Assembly (NCBI RefSeq): GCF_015561195.1
Contig: NZ_JADMSU010000006.1
Coordinates: forward strand, 1 to 64,000
DNA: 64,000 nt
Direction: 5' to 3'
From: Collinsella aerofaciens
GTDB taxonomy: Bacteria; Actinomycetota; Coriobacteriia; Coriobacteriales; Coriobacteriaceae
Made by a program: the position numbers and the translations under genes. Positions 32,712-42,329 of the stretch are shown here, one piece after another. The notes under the pieces were generated by a model, which saw only the letters and a program-made list of their open reading frames with translations, did not search any database and was not told where the DNA came from. The first letter of the stretch is position 1, and each line of letters starts with the position of its first letter.

Positions 32712-35165
32712 TTACATCAAATCATAGGCGTCGACGTCAACGCTCACGCTCACGCCGCACACGGAGCCCACCTCTTTGAGGCAGGCGTCGATATCATCAG
32801 AGACATGGTACCCTACCGGCGACTTTACAAGCAGATGGAAGCGGTAACGGTCCTTGGCTCTCTCGATTACACACGAAGCCGGACCAAGCACCTGCGGCAC
32901 GGCGCTCCCCGCCCGCAAAAAGTCGGGCGCGGCGGCATGCCAGCGACGCTTGAGGAGCTTCGCGATGCGACCGATATAATCCTGCGCATTGTCGCGGCTT
33001 GCCGACCATACCAAGATGTTGGCCAGACGCACGAACGGCGGATACAGGGCGTCGCGGCGCTGGTCCAGGTCGTAGTCGGTAAAGATCGAGCGGTCGTGCT
33101 CGGCGACGGCGCGAATGACCGGGTCCTCGGGCAGGTAGGTCTGGATGATCACCTCGCCGGGGCGATCGCCGCGGCCGGCGCGGCCCGCCACCTGCTCCAA
33201 CAGATCGTAGGCGCGCTCCCCTGCTCTAAAATCGGGCAACTTCAACGCAAAGTCGGCATTGACCACGCCCACGAGCGTGACCTCGGGAAAGTCGAGCCCC
33301 TTTGCGATCATTTGGGTGCCCAGCAGCACGGCGCAATCGGCCGCATCGAACTGCTCGAGCAACTTTTTGTGCGCATCCTTGCCGCGCGTAGAATCGGCAT
33401 CCATACGAATAATGGCAACGTCCTCGGGAAGCATCTGGTGCAGTGTGTCCTCGATCTGCTGCGTACCCAGACCCATTTTTGCCAGATAGCGACTGCCACA
33501 TTTGGGGCAACGGCTCGTGGGCGCGGGATACGGCTGCACGCGCCAAGACGAACCACAGGTGTGGCATTGCAGCGTGTGCGTGCGCTCGTGATACGTAAGC
33601 GCGGTGGAGCAGTGGTTGCAGGTGGGGACGCAGCCGCACTCGCGGCACATCAGGAACGGCGCAAAGCCGCGGCGGTTATGCAGCAGCACGGCCTTCTCGC
33701 GGCGTTCGACCACGCGCTCCAAGCCCTCCATCAAGGGTTTTGAGAACATGGAGCGGCTGCCGTGAGAAAACTCACGGCGCAGGTCGGCGATGCGGACCGT
33801 GGGCAGCACGGCGTGTCCCGGGCGCTCGGGCATCTCGACACGCGTCCAAGTAGCACCGCTATACGTTCCACGGCGGCAGCGGTCGAGGGCCTCGGCAGAA
33901 GGCGTGGCGGAGCCCAACACGAGCGGGCAGCGGTAGCGCCGTGCCATCTCGGCCGCCACCTCGCGCGCATGGTAGCGCGGACTGGAGCCCTGCTTGTAAC
34001 TGGTCTCGTGCTCCTCGTCGATGATGATGAGGCCCAAATCGCTGAGCGGGCAAAAGAGCGCCGAGCGAGCGCCGACAACCACGCGGGCCGCACCGCTGGC
34101 GACCATATCCCACTGGTCGAGACGCTCGCCAGCAGAAAGACGCGAATGGAACACAGCCACCGTCTCGCCAAAGCGCGAGCGGAAGCGGCCGACGGTCTGG
34201 GCCGTCAGCGAGATCTCGGGCACCAGCACACAGGCCGAGCGACCGGCTGCGAGCACGCGCTCGATGGCTGAGAGGTAAACCTCGGTTTTGCCGGAGCCGG
34301 TGACGCCGTCGACCAGGACCACGTCGCCATGGGCGTCAAGGCGGGCGCGCTCAATCTGCACGAGTGCCCGTTGCTGGCCGTTGGTAAGGGAGACCGGCGC
34401 TTTGCCGCTTGCCGAGGACAGCGTGGTCTGCTCGCTGCAGCCACGCCAGGCGCGGCGCTCCTCCACCACCACGACGCCGCGCTTTTCGAGCGCCTTGATG
34501 GTCGCCGACATACTGTTGTAGAGCAGGTTGAGGTCGCGCGTCGTAACCGAGCCGCACTGTAGCGCCTCGATGAGCTGGCGCTGACGGACCGCGGTCTTGG
34601 GCGGCGTGTAATCAAAGCCTTCGGGCGTAAGCATCACCCAACGGTTTTGGATGGGCTTGACGGCTGGACGTTCAACCGTCCACACGCCGTCGTCGCCCTT
34701 GACTACACGCGGGCTGCCGCCCGGGGGCAAAAACAGGCGCAGGCACTCGGAAAGCGTCGCGACATACTCGCGGCTCATCCAGCGTGCAATACGGGCAGCA
34801 TCGGCGGTAAAGAGCGGCTTGCTGAGGAAGGCCTCGATGGGCTTGATGCGCGCAGGGTCGAGGACGTTGTTGCCCTGCAGGTCGCCCAGCCCAGGCGCAA
34901 TGTCGACAATATAGCCCGCGGCGGCACGGTTACCAAAGTGGACCAGGACCGTGGATCCGATCTGCGCCTCGTTGGCAAGGGACCGGGGAATGCCGTAGGC
35001 AAATGGCTCGGACAGCGCACGCGTCGGGATGTCGAGAACCACGCTCGCGTAGGCGGCGACGGGTTCGGGTGCAGACTCGGGCTTTACCGGGGCAGCGGCA
35101 GGAACGGGCTTCACCGGAGCCTCCTCCGGTTTCGGCGAAGCAAACAGCGACAGTTGTTGAGCCAT
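32712..35165 (-). CDS. priA: primosomal replication restart helicase PriA
   Basis: 817 aa. Superfamily 2 3'-5' helicase that reloads the replisome at stalled forks. A Pro/Ala-rich N-terminal linker (1-35) precedes the 3' DNA-binding domain (VVLDIPTRALSEPFAYGIP). Then come Walker A GVTGSGKTEVYL, Walker B IIIDEEHETSYKQ, the zinc-binding module (MCRECGCVPTCNHC, LQCHTCG and SRCPKCGS; four CxxC pairs) and VAGRAGRGDRPGEVIIQT. The ATG has GAGGTGG upstream. First gene of the priA-def-fmt-rsmB unit. A large inverted repeat lies just upstream. Confidence 0.95.
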   Translation of the reverse strand: MAQQLSLFASPKPEEAPVKPVPAAAPVKPESAPEPVAAYASVVLDIPTRALSEPFAYGIPRSLANEAQIGSTVLVHFGNRAAAGYIVDIAPGLGDLQGNNVLDPARIKPIEAFLSKPLFTADAARIARWMSREYVATLSECLRLFLPPGGSPRVVKGDDGVWTVERPAVKPIQNRWVMLTPEGFDYTPPKTAVRQRQLIEALQCGSVTTRDLNLLYNSMSATIKALEKRGVVVVEERRAWRGCSEQTTLSSASGKAPVSLTNGQQRALVQIERARLDAHGDVVLVDGVTGSGKTEVYLSAIERVLAAGRSACVLVPEISLTAQTVGRFRSRFGETVAVFHSRLSAGERLDQWDMVASGAARVVVGARSALFCPLSDLGLIIIDEEHETSYKQGSSPRYHAREVAAEMARRYRCPLVLGSATPSAEALDRCRRGTYSGATWTRVEMPERPGHAVLPTVRIADLRREFSHGSRSMFSKPLMEGLERVVERREKAVLLHNRRGFAPFLMCRECGCVPTCNHCSTALTYHERTHTLQCHTCGSSWRVQPYPAPTSRCPKCGSRYLAKMGLGTQQIEDTLHQMLPEDVAIIRMDADSTRGKDAHKKLLEQFDAADCAVLLGTQMIAKGLDFPEVTLVGVVNADFALKLPDFRAGERAYDLLEQVAGRAGRGDRPGEVIIQTYLPEDPVIRAVAEHDRSIFTDYDLDQRRDALYPPFVRLANILVWSASRDNAQDYIGRIAKLLKRRWHAAAPDFLRAGSAVPQVLGPASCVIERAKDRYRFHLLVKSPVGYHVSDDIDACLKEVGSVCGVSVSVDVDAYDLM

Positions 35166-35196
35166 ACACCACCTCTAACGAACGGACCTGAAAGGG

Positions 35197-35300
35197 CTGG
35201 GACAAAATAATCAGTAGTGTTTGTCCCATGGCCGATACAAGTGTCAAGCTTGTTGCGTCACTCGAACATGGGACAAACACTACTGATTATTTTGTCCCAG
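35197..35300. repeat. BIME-like double GGGACAAA inverted repeat
   Basis: 34-bp perfect arms (35197-35230 and 35267-35300) enclose 36 bases. Each arm is itself a hairpin (TGGGACAAA ... TTTGTCCCA), so the element is two REP-like units in inverted order. It lies between the priA start and the gltX terminator. A single unit is found at 59465-59496. Confidence 0.85.
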
Positions 35301-35319
35301 AAACCCACTCATCGGTACA

Positions 35320-35353
35320 GAAACAAGAGCCCCGCTCGGGGAGAACGGGGCTC
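35320..35353 (-). terminator. Rho-independent terminator after gltX
   Basis: On the minus strand the stem GAGCCCCG/CGGGGCTC with an internal CCCCGAG loop is followed by TTGTTTC, 24 bases after the gltX stop. Confidence 0.75.
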
Positions 35354-35376
35354 GGATACAAACGTTTGCGCAGCGA

Positions 35377-36852
35377 TTACAGCGCCATCGTGCGGGCGCG
35401 GTCGATGCGCGCCAGGCAATCGTCGCGGCCGACGAGTGCCATGGTCTCGCCCAGCGGAGGGCTCACCATGTTGCCGCAGACGGCGACGCGCACGGCCTGG
35501 AACACCACGCGCTTCTTGAGGTCCATCTGCTCGGGCAGCGGCTCAAGTGCAGCGTCGATGGCCTCGGCGGTCCACTCGTCCACGCCCTCGAGCGCGGCCT
35601 TGGCGGCGTCCAGAATGGCACCCATGCCCTCCTTGGCTAGGCCCTTGTTGACGGACTTCTCGTCATACTCGAGCGTCTCGGCCGTAGCAAAGATGGGGGC
35701 GGCAACGGTCACGGCGTCGGCCGGCATCTTGGTGCGCGGCTTGACGATGGCGGCAAGCGCATCAATCCAGTCCTCGCCGTACTCGACGTTACCCTCGATG
35801 AGGCCTGCCTCGTGCAGTTCGGGGACCATGATTTCGTCGGCAAACTGCGCGTCGGACATGCCGTTGATGTACTCGGCATTGACCCAATCGAGCTTCTTGG
35901 GATCGAAGGTCGCCGGGTTCTTGGAGATGCGGTCGAGCGAGAACTTGCTGGCCAGGACATCGCGCGGGATGATTGTGGTCTCGCCGTCGAGCGACCAGCC
36001 GAGCAGCGCCAGATAGTTGACAAAGGCATCGGACAGGTAACCGGCGTCGCGGTACTCCTCCACCGAGGTGGCGCCGTGGCGCTTGGAAAGCTTTTTGCCG
36101 TCGGCACCCAAGATCATGGAGATGTGGGCGAACGTGGGCACGGGCGCGCCGAGGGCCTCGTAGACCATGACCTGGCGCGGGGTGTTGGAGAGGTGGTCGT
36201 CGCCGCGAATGACGTGGGTGATCTTCATCATGGCGTCGTCGACGACGGTCGCGAAGTTGTACGTGGGCGTGCCGTCGGCGCGGAAGATGACAAAGTCGTC
36301 GAGCTCCTTGGCGTCGAAGGTCACCTCGCCGTGGACGGCATCGTGGATGACGACGTCGCCACGGTCCTCGGGCACCTTGATGCGTAGGACGTAGGGCTCG
36401 CCGGCCTCGATGCGGCGACGGGCCTCCTCGGGATCAAGATCGCGGCAACGGCGCTGATAGCCCTGAAAGGGGTCCTTGCGCTCCTGCGCGGCCTTGCGAT
36501 CGGCGTCGAGCTGCTCCTTGGTGCAGAAGCAGGGATAGGCCTTGCCCTCGTCCCAAAGCTTCTGGGCGGCCTGCTTGTACAGGTCCAGGCGCTCGGTCTG
36601 GGCATAGGGACCATAGTCGCCGCCCACCTCGGGACCCTCGTCCCAGTCCAGGCCCAGCCAGCGCATGGCTCGCAGGATGATCTGCGTGTTCTCGTCGGTG
36701 GAACGGGTGGGATCGGTGTCGTCGATGCGCAGGATGAACGTACCGCCGTTTGCGCGGGCGAAAGCCCAGTTATAGATAGCGGTGCGGGCGCCGCCGATGT
36801 GCAGCTTGCCCGTCGGTGAGGGTGCAAAGCGGACGCGAACGTCTGATGCCAT
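35377..36852 (-). CDS. gltX: glutamyl-tRNA synthetase
   Basis: 491 aa. Class I aminoacyl-tRNA synthetase: RFAPSPTGKLHIGGARTAIYNW carries the HIGH-type motif (residues 7-18), and KKLSKRHGATSV is the KMSKS-type loop. FCTKEQLDADR and RGDDHLSNTPRQ are family blocks. The C-terminal anticodon-binding domain is complete. The ATG at 36852 has GAGGAG six bases upstream; a longer open frame to 36924 lacks a site. It is monocistronic between two inverted-repeat elements. Whether it is discriminating or also charges tRNA-Gln cannot be told. Confidence 0.95.
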   Translation of the reverse strand: MASDVRVRFAPSPTGKLHIGGARTAIYNWAFARANGGTFILRIDDTDPTRSTDENTQIILRAMRWLGLDWDEGPEVGGDYGPYAQTERLDLYKQAAQKLWDEGKAYPCFCTKEQLDADRKAAQERKDPFQGYQRRCRDLDPEEARRRIEAGEPYVLRIKVPEDRGDVVIHDAVHGEVTFDAKELDDFVIFRADGTPTYNFATVVDDAMMKITHVIRGDDHLSNTPRQVMVYEALGAPVPTFAHISMILGADGKKLSKRHGATSVEEYRDAGYLSDAFVNYLALLGWSLDGETTIIPRDVLASKFSLDRISKNPATFDPKKLDWVNAEYINGMSDAQFADEIMVPELHEAGLIEGNVEYGEDWIDALAAIVKPRTKMPADAVTVAAPIFATAETLEYDEKSVNKGLAKEGMGAILDAAKAALEGVDEWTAEAIDAALEPLPEQMDLKKRVVFQAVRVAVCGNMVSPPLGETMALVGRDDCLARIDRARTMAL

Positions 36853-36940
36853 GGAAATCTCCTCGATTGCAGGATGGATGTCTAACCGCACCAGTATAAA
36901 GCAACAATGCCCACCTCCGCACAAAGGGCACCGACCTAGC

Positions 36941-37027
36941 CATTGGGGACAGTCTTAAATGACTAGTCGTTGTAGTCATTGGGGACATTCTTGATTTAAG
37001 ACTGGTCATTTAAGTCTGTCCCCAATG
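36941..37027. repeat. GGGGACA inverted-repeat element
   Basis: Arms beginning CATTGGGGACAG(T/A)CTTAAATGAC at 36941 and in reverse at 37027 match with two differences over 27 bases. A third CATTGGGGACA lies inside at 36978. It is placed between divergent gltX and metK and related to the short palindrome at 2555-2572. Confidence 0.8.
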
Positions 37028-37090
37028 AGTAGGTGCGGAAAGGGTGTGAATGTTTGATTTACGCGCTATGATGTGCCCTTGCATAGAGAG

Positions 37091-37117
37091 CCCGGCGGAA
37101 TGGTAACGGTCGCCGGG
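37091..37117 (+). promoter_or_regulatory. hairpin in the metK leader
   Basis: A CCCGGCG/CGCCGGG stem with a 13-base loop lies 22 bases before the metK start codon, followed by a short T-run and then the ribosome-binding site AAAGGA. It could be a small leader regulator. The conserved bases of the SAM riboswitch classes I know are not evident, so it is not called a riboswitch. Confidence 0.35.
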
Positions 37118-37139
37118 ACACGTTTTTGAAAGGACAATC

Positions 37140-38420
<1,281 letters not shown>

Positions 38421-38456
38421 TTGGGAACCACCAAGGTCACAACACGCACACGCTTT

Positions 38457-38494
38457 CAAAAGAAGTACCGCCCCCAAGCGGTACTTCTTTTTTA
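38457..38494 (+). terminator. Rho-independent terminator after metK
   Basis: AAAGAAGTACCGC pairs with GCGGTACTTCTTT and is followed by a T-run, 37 bases after the metK stop. Confidence 0.92.
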
Positions 38495-38587
38495 TTAATC
38501 CGGTAGTGAAGATGTTTCGATATGAGCCTACGCTGCGTCACTAGCTAATGAATTTTGCAGCACAGGCACTCCAACCATGTATCCTTA

Positions 38588-38708
38588 GTCCCGAGGGGCG
38601 GGGCATAAGGTCGCCTGCTCGGACAGTCCTGCTCGCACGGAGAGCACATTAAGTGCTCTCCGGCTCGTGCGGAACTCGCGATCGACCTTATGCCCCGCCC
38701 CTCGGGAC
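38588..38708. repeat. covarying-hairpin inverted repeat, copy B
   Basis: 26-bp perfect arms (38588-38613 and 38683-38708) enclose 69 bases containing ACAGTCCTGCTCGCACG, the GGAGAGCAC-ATTAA-GTGCTCTCC hairpin and CTCGTGCGGAACT. The right arm ends 25 bases before the sdaA start codon, so the element is probably in the sdaA 5' leader. Confidence 0.9.
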
Positions 38709-38733
38709 GACGAGACAAGGCAAAGGAGCAGCC

Positions 38734-40341
38734 ATGGCAGGCAAGCCGCAAACACTAGCTACGACCTCGGCATTCGAGATCTTGGGCCCCGTCATGGTCG
38801 GCCCCAGTTCATCGCACACCGCCGGCGCCCTGCGCTGCGCCCAAGTTGCCGCCAGCCTGCTGGAAGGCCGCATCACCAAAGTCACCTTTGGCCTGTGGAA
38901 CTCCTTCGCCCACACCTACCGCGGCCACGGCACCGACCGCGCGCTCGTCGCGGGCATCCTGGGCCTCGATACCGATGACGAGAACATCAAGCAGGCCTTT
39001 GACCTCGCACGCGAGCAGGGCCTCGAATATCACTTTGACATTAAGGGCGACGACGCCTCCATCCACCCCAACACCGTGGACATCGACATGCAAGACCTTA
39101 CGGGCGCCACGGCACAGGTCCGCGGCGAGAGCCTGGGCGGCGGCAAGATGCGCATCAGTCGCATCAACGGCGTCGGCGTCGACATCTCGGGCATGTATTC
39201 CACGCTCTTCGTGGCGCACCAGGATGTTCCCGGCGTGCTCGCCGCGCTCACGAACCTGCTCGCCTACGCCCATGTGAACATCGCCTTCTGCCGCACCTAC
39301 CGCACCGAGGTGGGCGGCCAGGCCTACTCCGTCTTTGAGACCGACGGCGCGCCCGACGACACCGTTATCCCCATGTTACGCAAGCTCGACAATGTCGATT
39401 ACGCCACCTTCATTGAGCTTCCCGGTTCGGCCTCATCGCTCTCCCCCGGCGTCTCAGCAAAGGAAATCTTCGACGACGGCGAGCAGCTGCTCGATGCGTG
39501 TGACGAACTGGGCCTCAACATCGGCGCCGTCATGGCCGTGCGCGAGGCACGCCTGACCGGCGAGCAGCATGCCGTCGCTGCCATGCGTCGCGTGCTCGAT
39601 GTCATGAAAGACGAGACCACGGCTCCCATCGACAATCCGCAGCGATCGCTCGGCGGCCTCATCGGAGGCGAGGCAAAACTTGTCGATGCCACCGGCAGCA
39701 ACGACCTGAGCTCCAACTTAATGGGCGCCGTCCAGACCGACGCCGTGGCTCGAGCCATGGCCGTGCTCGAGCGCTCAGCCACGATGGGTGTGATCGTCGC
39801 TGCCCCCACGGCAGGCTCCGCAGGCGTCGTACCCGGCTGCGTGCTGGCGCTCGCCGACCACCTCGAGCTCGACGACGAACAGATCATGGACGCGCTCTAC
39901 TGCGCCGCCGCCATCGGCCTCAACCTCACCACGAGCGCCTGCGTTGCCGGCGCCGAGGGCGGCTGCCAAGCCGAGGTCGGAAGCGCCGCCGCCATGGCAG
40001 CCGCCGCGCTGGTGCAGATGCTTGGCGGCACGCCCGAGCAGGCGCTCGACGCCAGTTCCATCGCGCTGAGCAACCTGCTGGGCCTCGTTTGCGACCCCGT
40101 CGCTGGCCTCGTGGAGGTGCCCTGCCAAAACCGCAACGCCATCGGCGTGGCGGCGGCCTTTAGCTCGGCACAACTCGCCCTCGCCGGCATTAAGAGCCTG
40201 GTGCCGTTTGACCAGATGGCACATGTCATGCTCTCGGTGGGCCACGCGTTGCCGGCCACGCTGCGCGAGACGGCAAAGGGCGGCATCGCGCAGGCTCCGG
40301 CCGCACTTTCGGCCTGTGCAAAATGCGGTGTGTGCGGATAG
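38734..40341 (+). CDS. sdaA: L-serine dehydratase, single-chain iron-sulfur type
   Basis: 535 aa. Deaminates L-serine to pyruvate and ammonia with a [4Fe-4S] cluster. The N-terminal beta domain begins FEILGPVMVGPSSSHTAGALRCAQ (substrate loop SSSHTAG at 25-31), followed by an ACT-like domain. The alpha domain contains TAGSAGVVPGC, ACVAGAEGGCQAEVGSA and CDPVAGLVEVPCQNRNA, whose cysteines bind the cluster. The C-terminal extension ends in CAKCGVCG, an added pair of cysteines. ATG 38734 has AAAGGAG upstream; a longer frame back to 38653 runs into the inverted repeat and was rejected. Confidence 0.93.
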   Translation: MAGKPQTLATTSAFEILGPVMVGPSSSHTAGALRCAQVAASLLEGRITKVTFGLWNSFAHTYRGHGTDRALVAGILGLDTDDENIKQAFDLAREQGLEYHFDIKGDDASIHPNTVDIDMQDLTGATAQVRGESLGGGKMRISRINGVGVDISGMYSTLFVAHQDVPGVLAALTNLLAYAHVNIAFCRTYRTEVGGQAYSVFETDGAPDDTVIPMLRKLDNVDYATFIELPGSASSLSPGVSAKEIFDDGEQLLDACDELGLNIGAVMAVREARLTGEQHAVAAMRRVLDVMKDETTAPIDNPQRSLGGLIGGEAKLVDATGSNDLSSNLMGAVQTDAVARAMAVLERSATMGVIVAAPTAGSAGVVPGCVLALADHLELDDEQIMDALYCAAAIGLNLTTSACVAGAEGGCQAEVGSAAAMAAAALVQMLGGTPEQALDASSIALSNLLGLVCDPVAGLVEVPCQNRNAIGVAAAFSSAQLALAGIKSLVPFDQMAHVMLSVGHALPATLRETAKGGIAQAPAALSACAKCGVCG

Positions 40342-40357
40342 CGACAAAGAACGACTC

Positions 40358-40386
40358 AGAGGTGGGACAAATGTCCCACCTCTTTT
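40358..40386 (+). terminator. Rho-independent terminator after sdaA
   Basis: AGAGGTGGGACA / TGTCCCACCTCT stem with an AA loop followed by TTTT. The GGGACA/TGTCCC centre recalls the REP-like repeats of this window. Confidence 0.85.
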
Positions 40387-40490
40387 GAATGCCACCGTTT
40401 CCATACCACAAACAACTGGGTAATCGCTATAATGCAAGCCCAGTAAAAACACGATGAGCCGCAAGGCGAAATTCGAAGGATATGCATACG

Positions 40491-42197
40491 ATGTCGCAAA
40501 ACGATCGAACTCAACTGATTCCCGATCCGCAGCAGCCGAGCAGGCACACCGGCGGCGTTCAGTCGCCGCGTCCTATCGCGCCGAGCCACGGTCAGCAGCG
40601 TGGTGCGGCAAACGCTTCCCAACGCCCGAACCAGCAGCGTCAGGCAAACGGCAATGCGCCCAAGCAGCCCCCCACGCACGCTCGAGGCAATCGCGGCCCC
40701 GCACGCAAACCCGCCGAGAACAATAAGTCAGGTAAAAAGACGACGCTCTTTGTCGTTCTGGGTCTTATCGTCATTGTCTATATCGTAGGCGTCGTAGCGT
40801 TTTCGCAGGTAGCCTACCCCAACACCACTATCGCCGGCGTCGATGTCTCGTTCTCCAACGCTTCGTCTGCCGCCACCAAGGTCAACTCGGCTTGGAAGCA
40901 CTATAAGCTCACCGTGACAGGCGATGACTTTAGCTGGACCTATCAGCCCGAGTCCGATGAGCCCATTGTCGACGGCGAAGCTGCCGCAAAAGAGATTATC
41001 AGCCGCAACGAAGCCATTGTATGGCCGGTTCGCCTTGTAGAATCCTTAAGCGGCAAGACCAAAACAACCGCTAGCTCCAACGAAGTCGATCTTGATCAAG
41101 ACGTCGACCTGTCCATGCTCTCCGACACCTTTGACCAAAAGCAGTTTGAGAAGGATCTGGGCGCCGCCATCGACGAGTTTAACGAGGGGCGTTCGGGCGC
41201 GTTCGAGGCCAATAGCTCCTATGACGAGCAGGCCGGCAAGTTTACCGTCGAGAAGGCGCGCTCCAACGAAAAACTCAACCGCGAGCATGTCATTAAGTAT
41301 GCCGAGCTCGAGCTTGCCTCGCTGGCCGAGACCGTAGATCTTTCCAAGCTCGGCAACGATGCCTATGAGCCGCTCAATGGAACGCTGACCGATGATCAGA
41401 TTCAGTCTGCATGCGATGCCGCCAACAACTTCTTGGGCGTCAACGTGACCCTCAAGCTCAACGGCGAGGATGCCGGCAAGGTTGATGGCAGCTCCGTGTT
41501 GCAGTGGATCAGCTTTGCCGATCCGGCCAACCCCACGCTCGATACGTCGCAGATCAGCAGCTGGGCAGCCGAGCTCGCCAACGGCTTTAATACCGTGGGC
41601 TCCACTCGCTGGTGGACGCGCGCCGATGGCAAGCAGTGCGCCGTCGAAGGCGGCGACTTTGGTTGGTCCATCGACAGCAGCTCGCTCGCCAAGCAGGTCG
41701 AGGACGCCATCAACAACAAGCAGACCGGCGAAATCGAGATCAAGTACTCCCAGAAGGCCGACACATTTACCGCCAAGGGCGAGCCCGACTGGAAGGCCTA
41801 TATCGACGTCGACCTGTCCGAGCAGCATGCGCGCTACTACGACGAGAGCGGCAACATCGTGTGGGAGGCCAACTTTATTTCTGGCAAACCGGGCGAAGAC
41901 GCCACCCCCGAGGGCGTATGGCAGATCAACAGCAACGATGGCGCCAGCAAACTCATCGGTGCCAAGGACCCCGAGACCGGCAAGCCCAAATACGAGAGCC
42001 CGGTAAGCTACTGGATGCCGTTCGAGGGCAATATGGTCGGATTCCACGACGCCACCTGGCAAAACGATTCGAGTTTCGATAACGCCGAATCGTACAAGTG
42101 GTGCGGTAGCCACGGTTGTATCAACCTGCGTCTGGCCGATGCCAAGTCGCTCCACGAGCGCATCAAAGTCGGCCTCTGCGTGGTCGTGCACTCGTAA
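40491..42197 (+). CDS. L,D-transpeptidase (YkuD) with putative peptidoglycan-binding domain
   Basis: 568 aa. A Gln/Asn/Pro-rich cytoplasmic N-terminus (1-80) and one membrane helix (TLFVVLGLIVIVYIVGVVAF, about 83-102) precede two repeats of the PG_binding_4 type (residues about 105-420). The C-terminal YkuD domain follows, with HDATWQ and the active site CGSHGCINLRLADAKSL, where the second Cys is the nucleophile. It makes 3-3 peptidoglycan cross-links or attaches proteins, outside the membrane. ATG 40491 is chosen over 40482, which is too close to the AAGGA site. A GC stem (42267-42296) follows the gene. Confidence 0.9.
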   Translation: MSQNDRTQLIPDPQQPSRHTGGVQSPRPIAPSHGQQRGAANASQRPNQQRQANGNAPKQPPTHARGNRGPARKPAENNKSGKKTTLFVVLGLIVIVYIVGVVAFSQVAYPNTTIAGVDVSFSNASSAATKVNSAWKHYKLTVTGDDFSWTYQPESDEPIVDGEAAAKEIISRNEAIVWPVRLVESLSGKTKTTASSNEVDLDQDVDLSMLSDTFDQKQFEKDLGAAIDEFNEGRSGAFEANSSYDEQAGKFTVEKARSNEKLNREHVIKYAELELASLAETVDLSKLGNDAYEPLNGTLTDDQIQSACDAANNFLGVNVTLKLNGEDAGKVDGSSVLQWISFADPANPTLDTSQISSWAAELANGFNTVGSTRWWTRADGKQCAVEGGDFGWSIDSSSLAKQVEDAINNKQTGEIEIKYSQKADTFTAKGEPDWKAYIDVDLSEQHARYYDESGNIVWEANFISGKPGEDATPEGVWQINSNDGASKLIGAKDPETGKPKYESPVSYWMPFEGNMVGFHDATWQNDSSFDNAESYKWCGSHGCINLRLADAKSLHERIKVGLCVVVHS

Positions 42198-42329
42198 CGC
42201 AGCTAACGTCTACAACAAGTAGACAGCACGGCGACAAAACTTACAGTACCGTCATCCGCAACTTCTATACGCCCGCCTATCGCGACGGGCGTATATACTT
42301 ATCGGAGCCATATCGATAAAGGAGACGCT

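Noticed and set aside
37028-37139. SAM riboswitch ahead of metK
   Set aside because: A hairpin is present, but the conserved bases of the SAM classes I can recall are not seen; too short for SAM-I.
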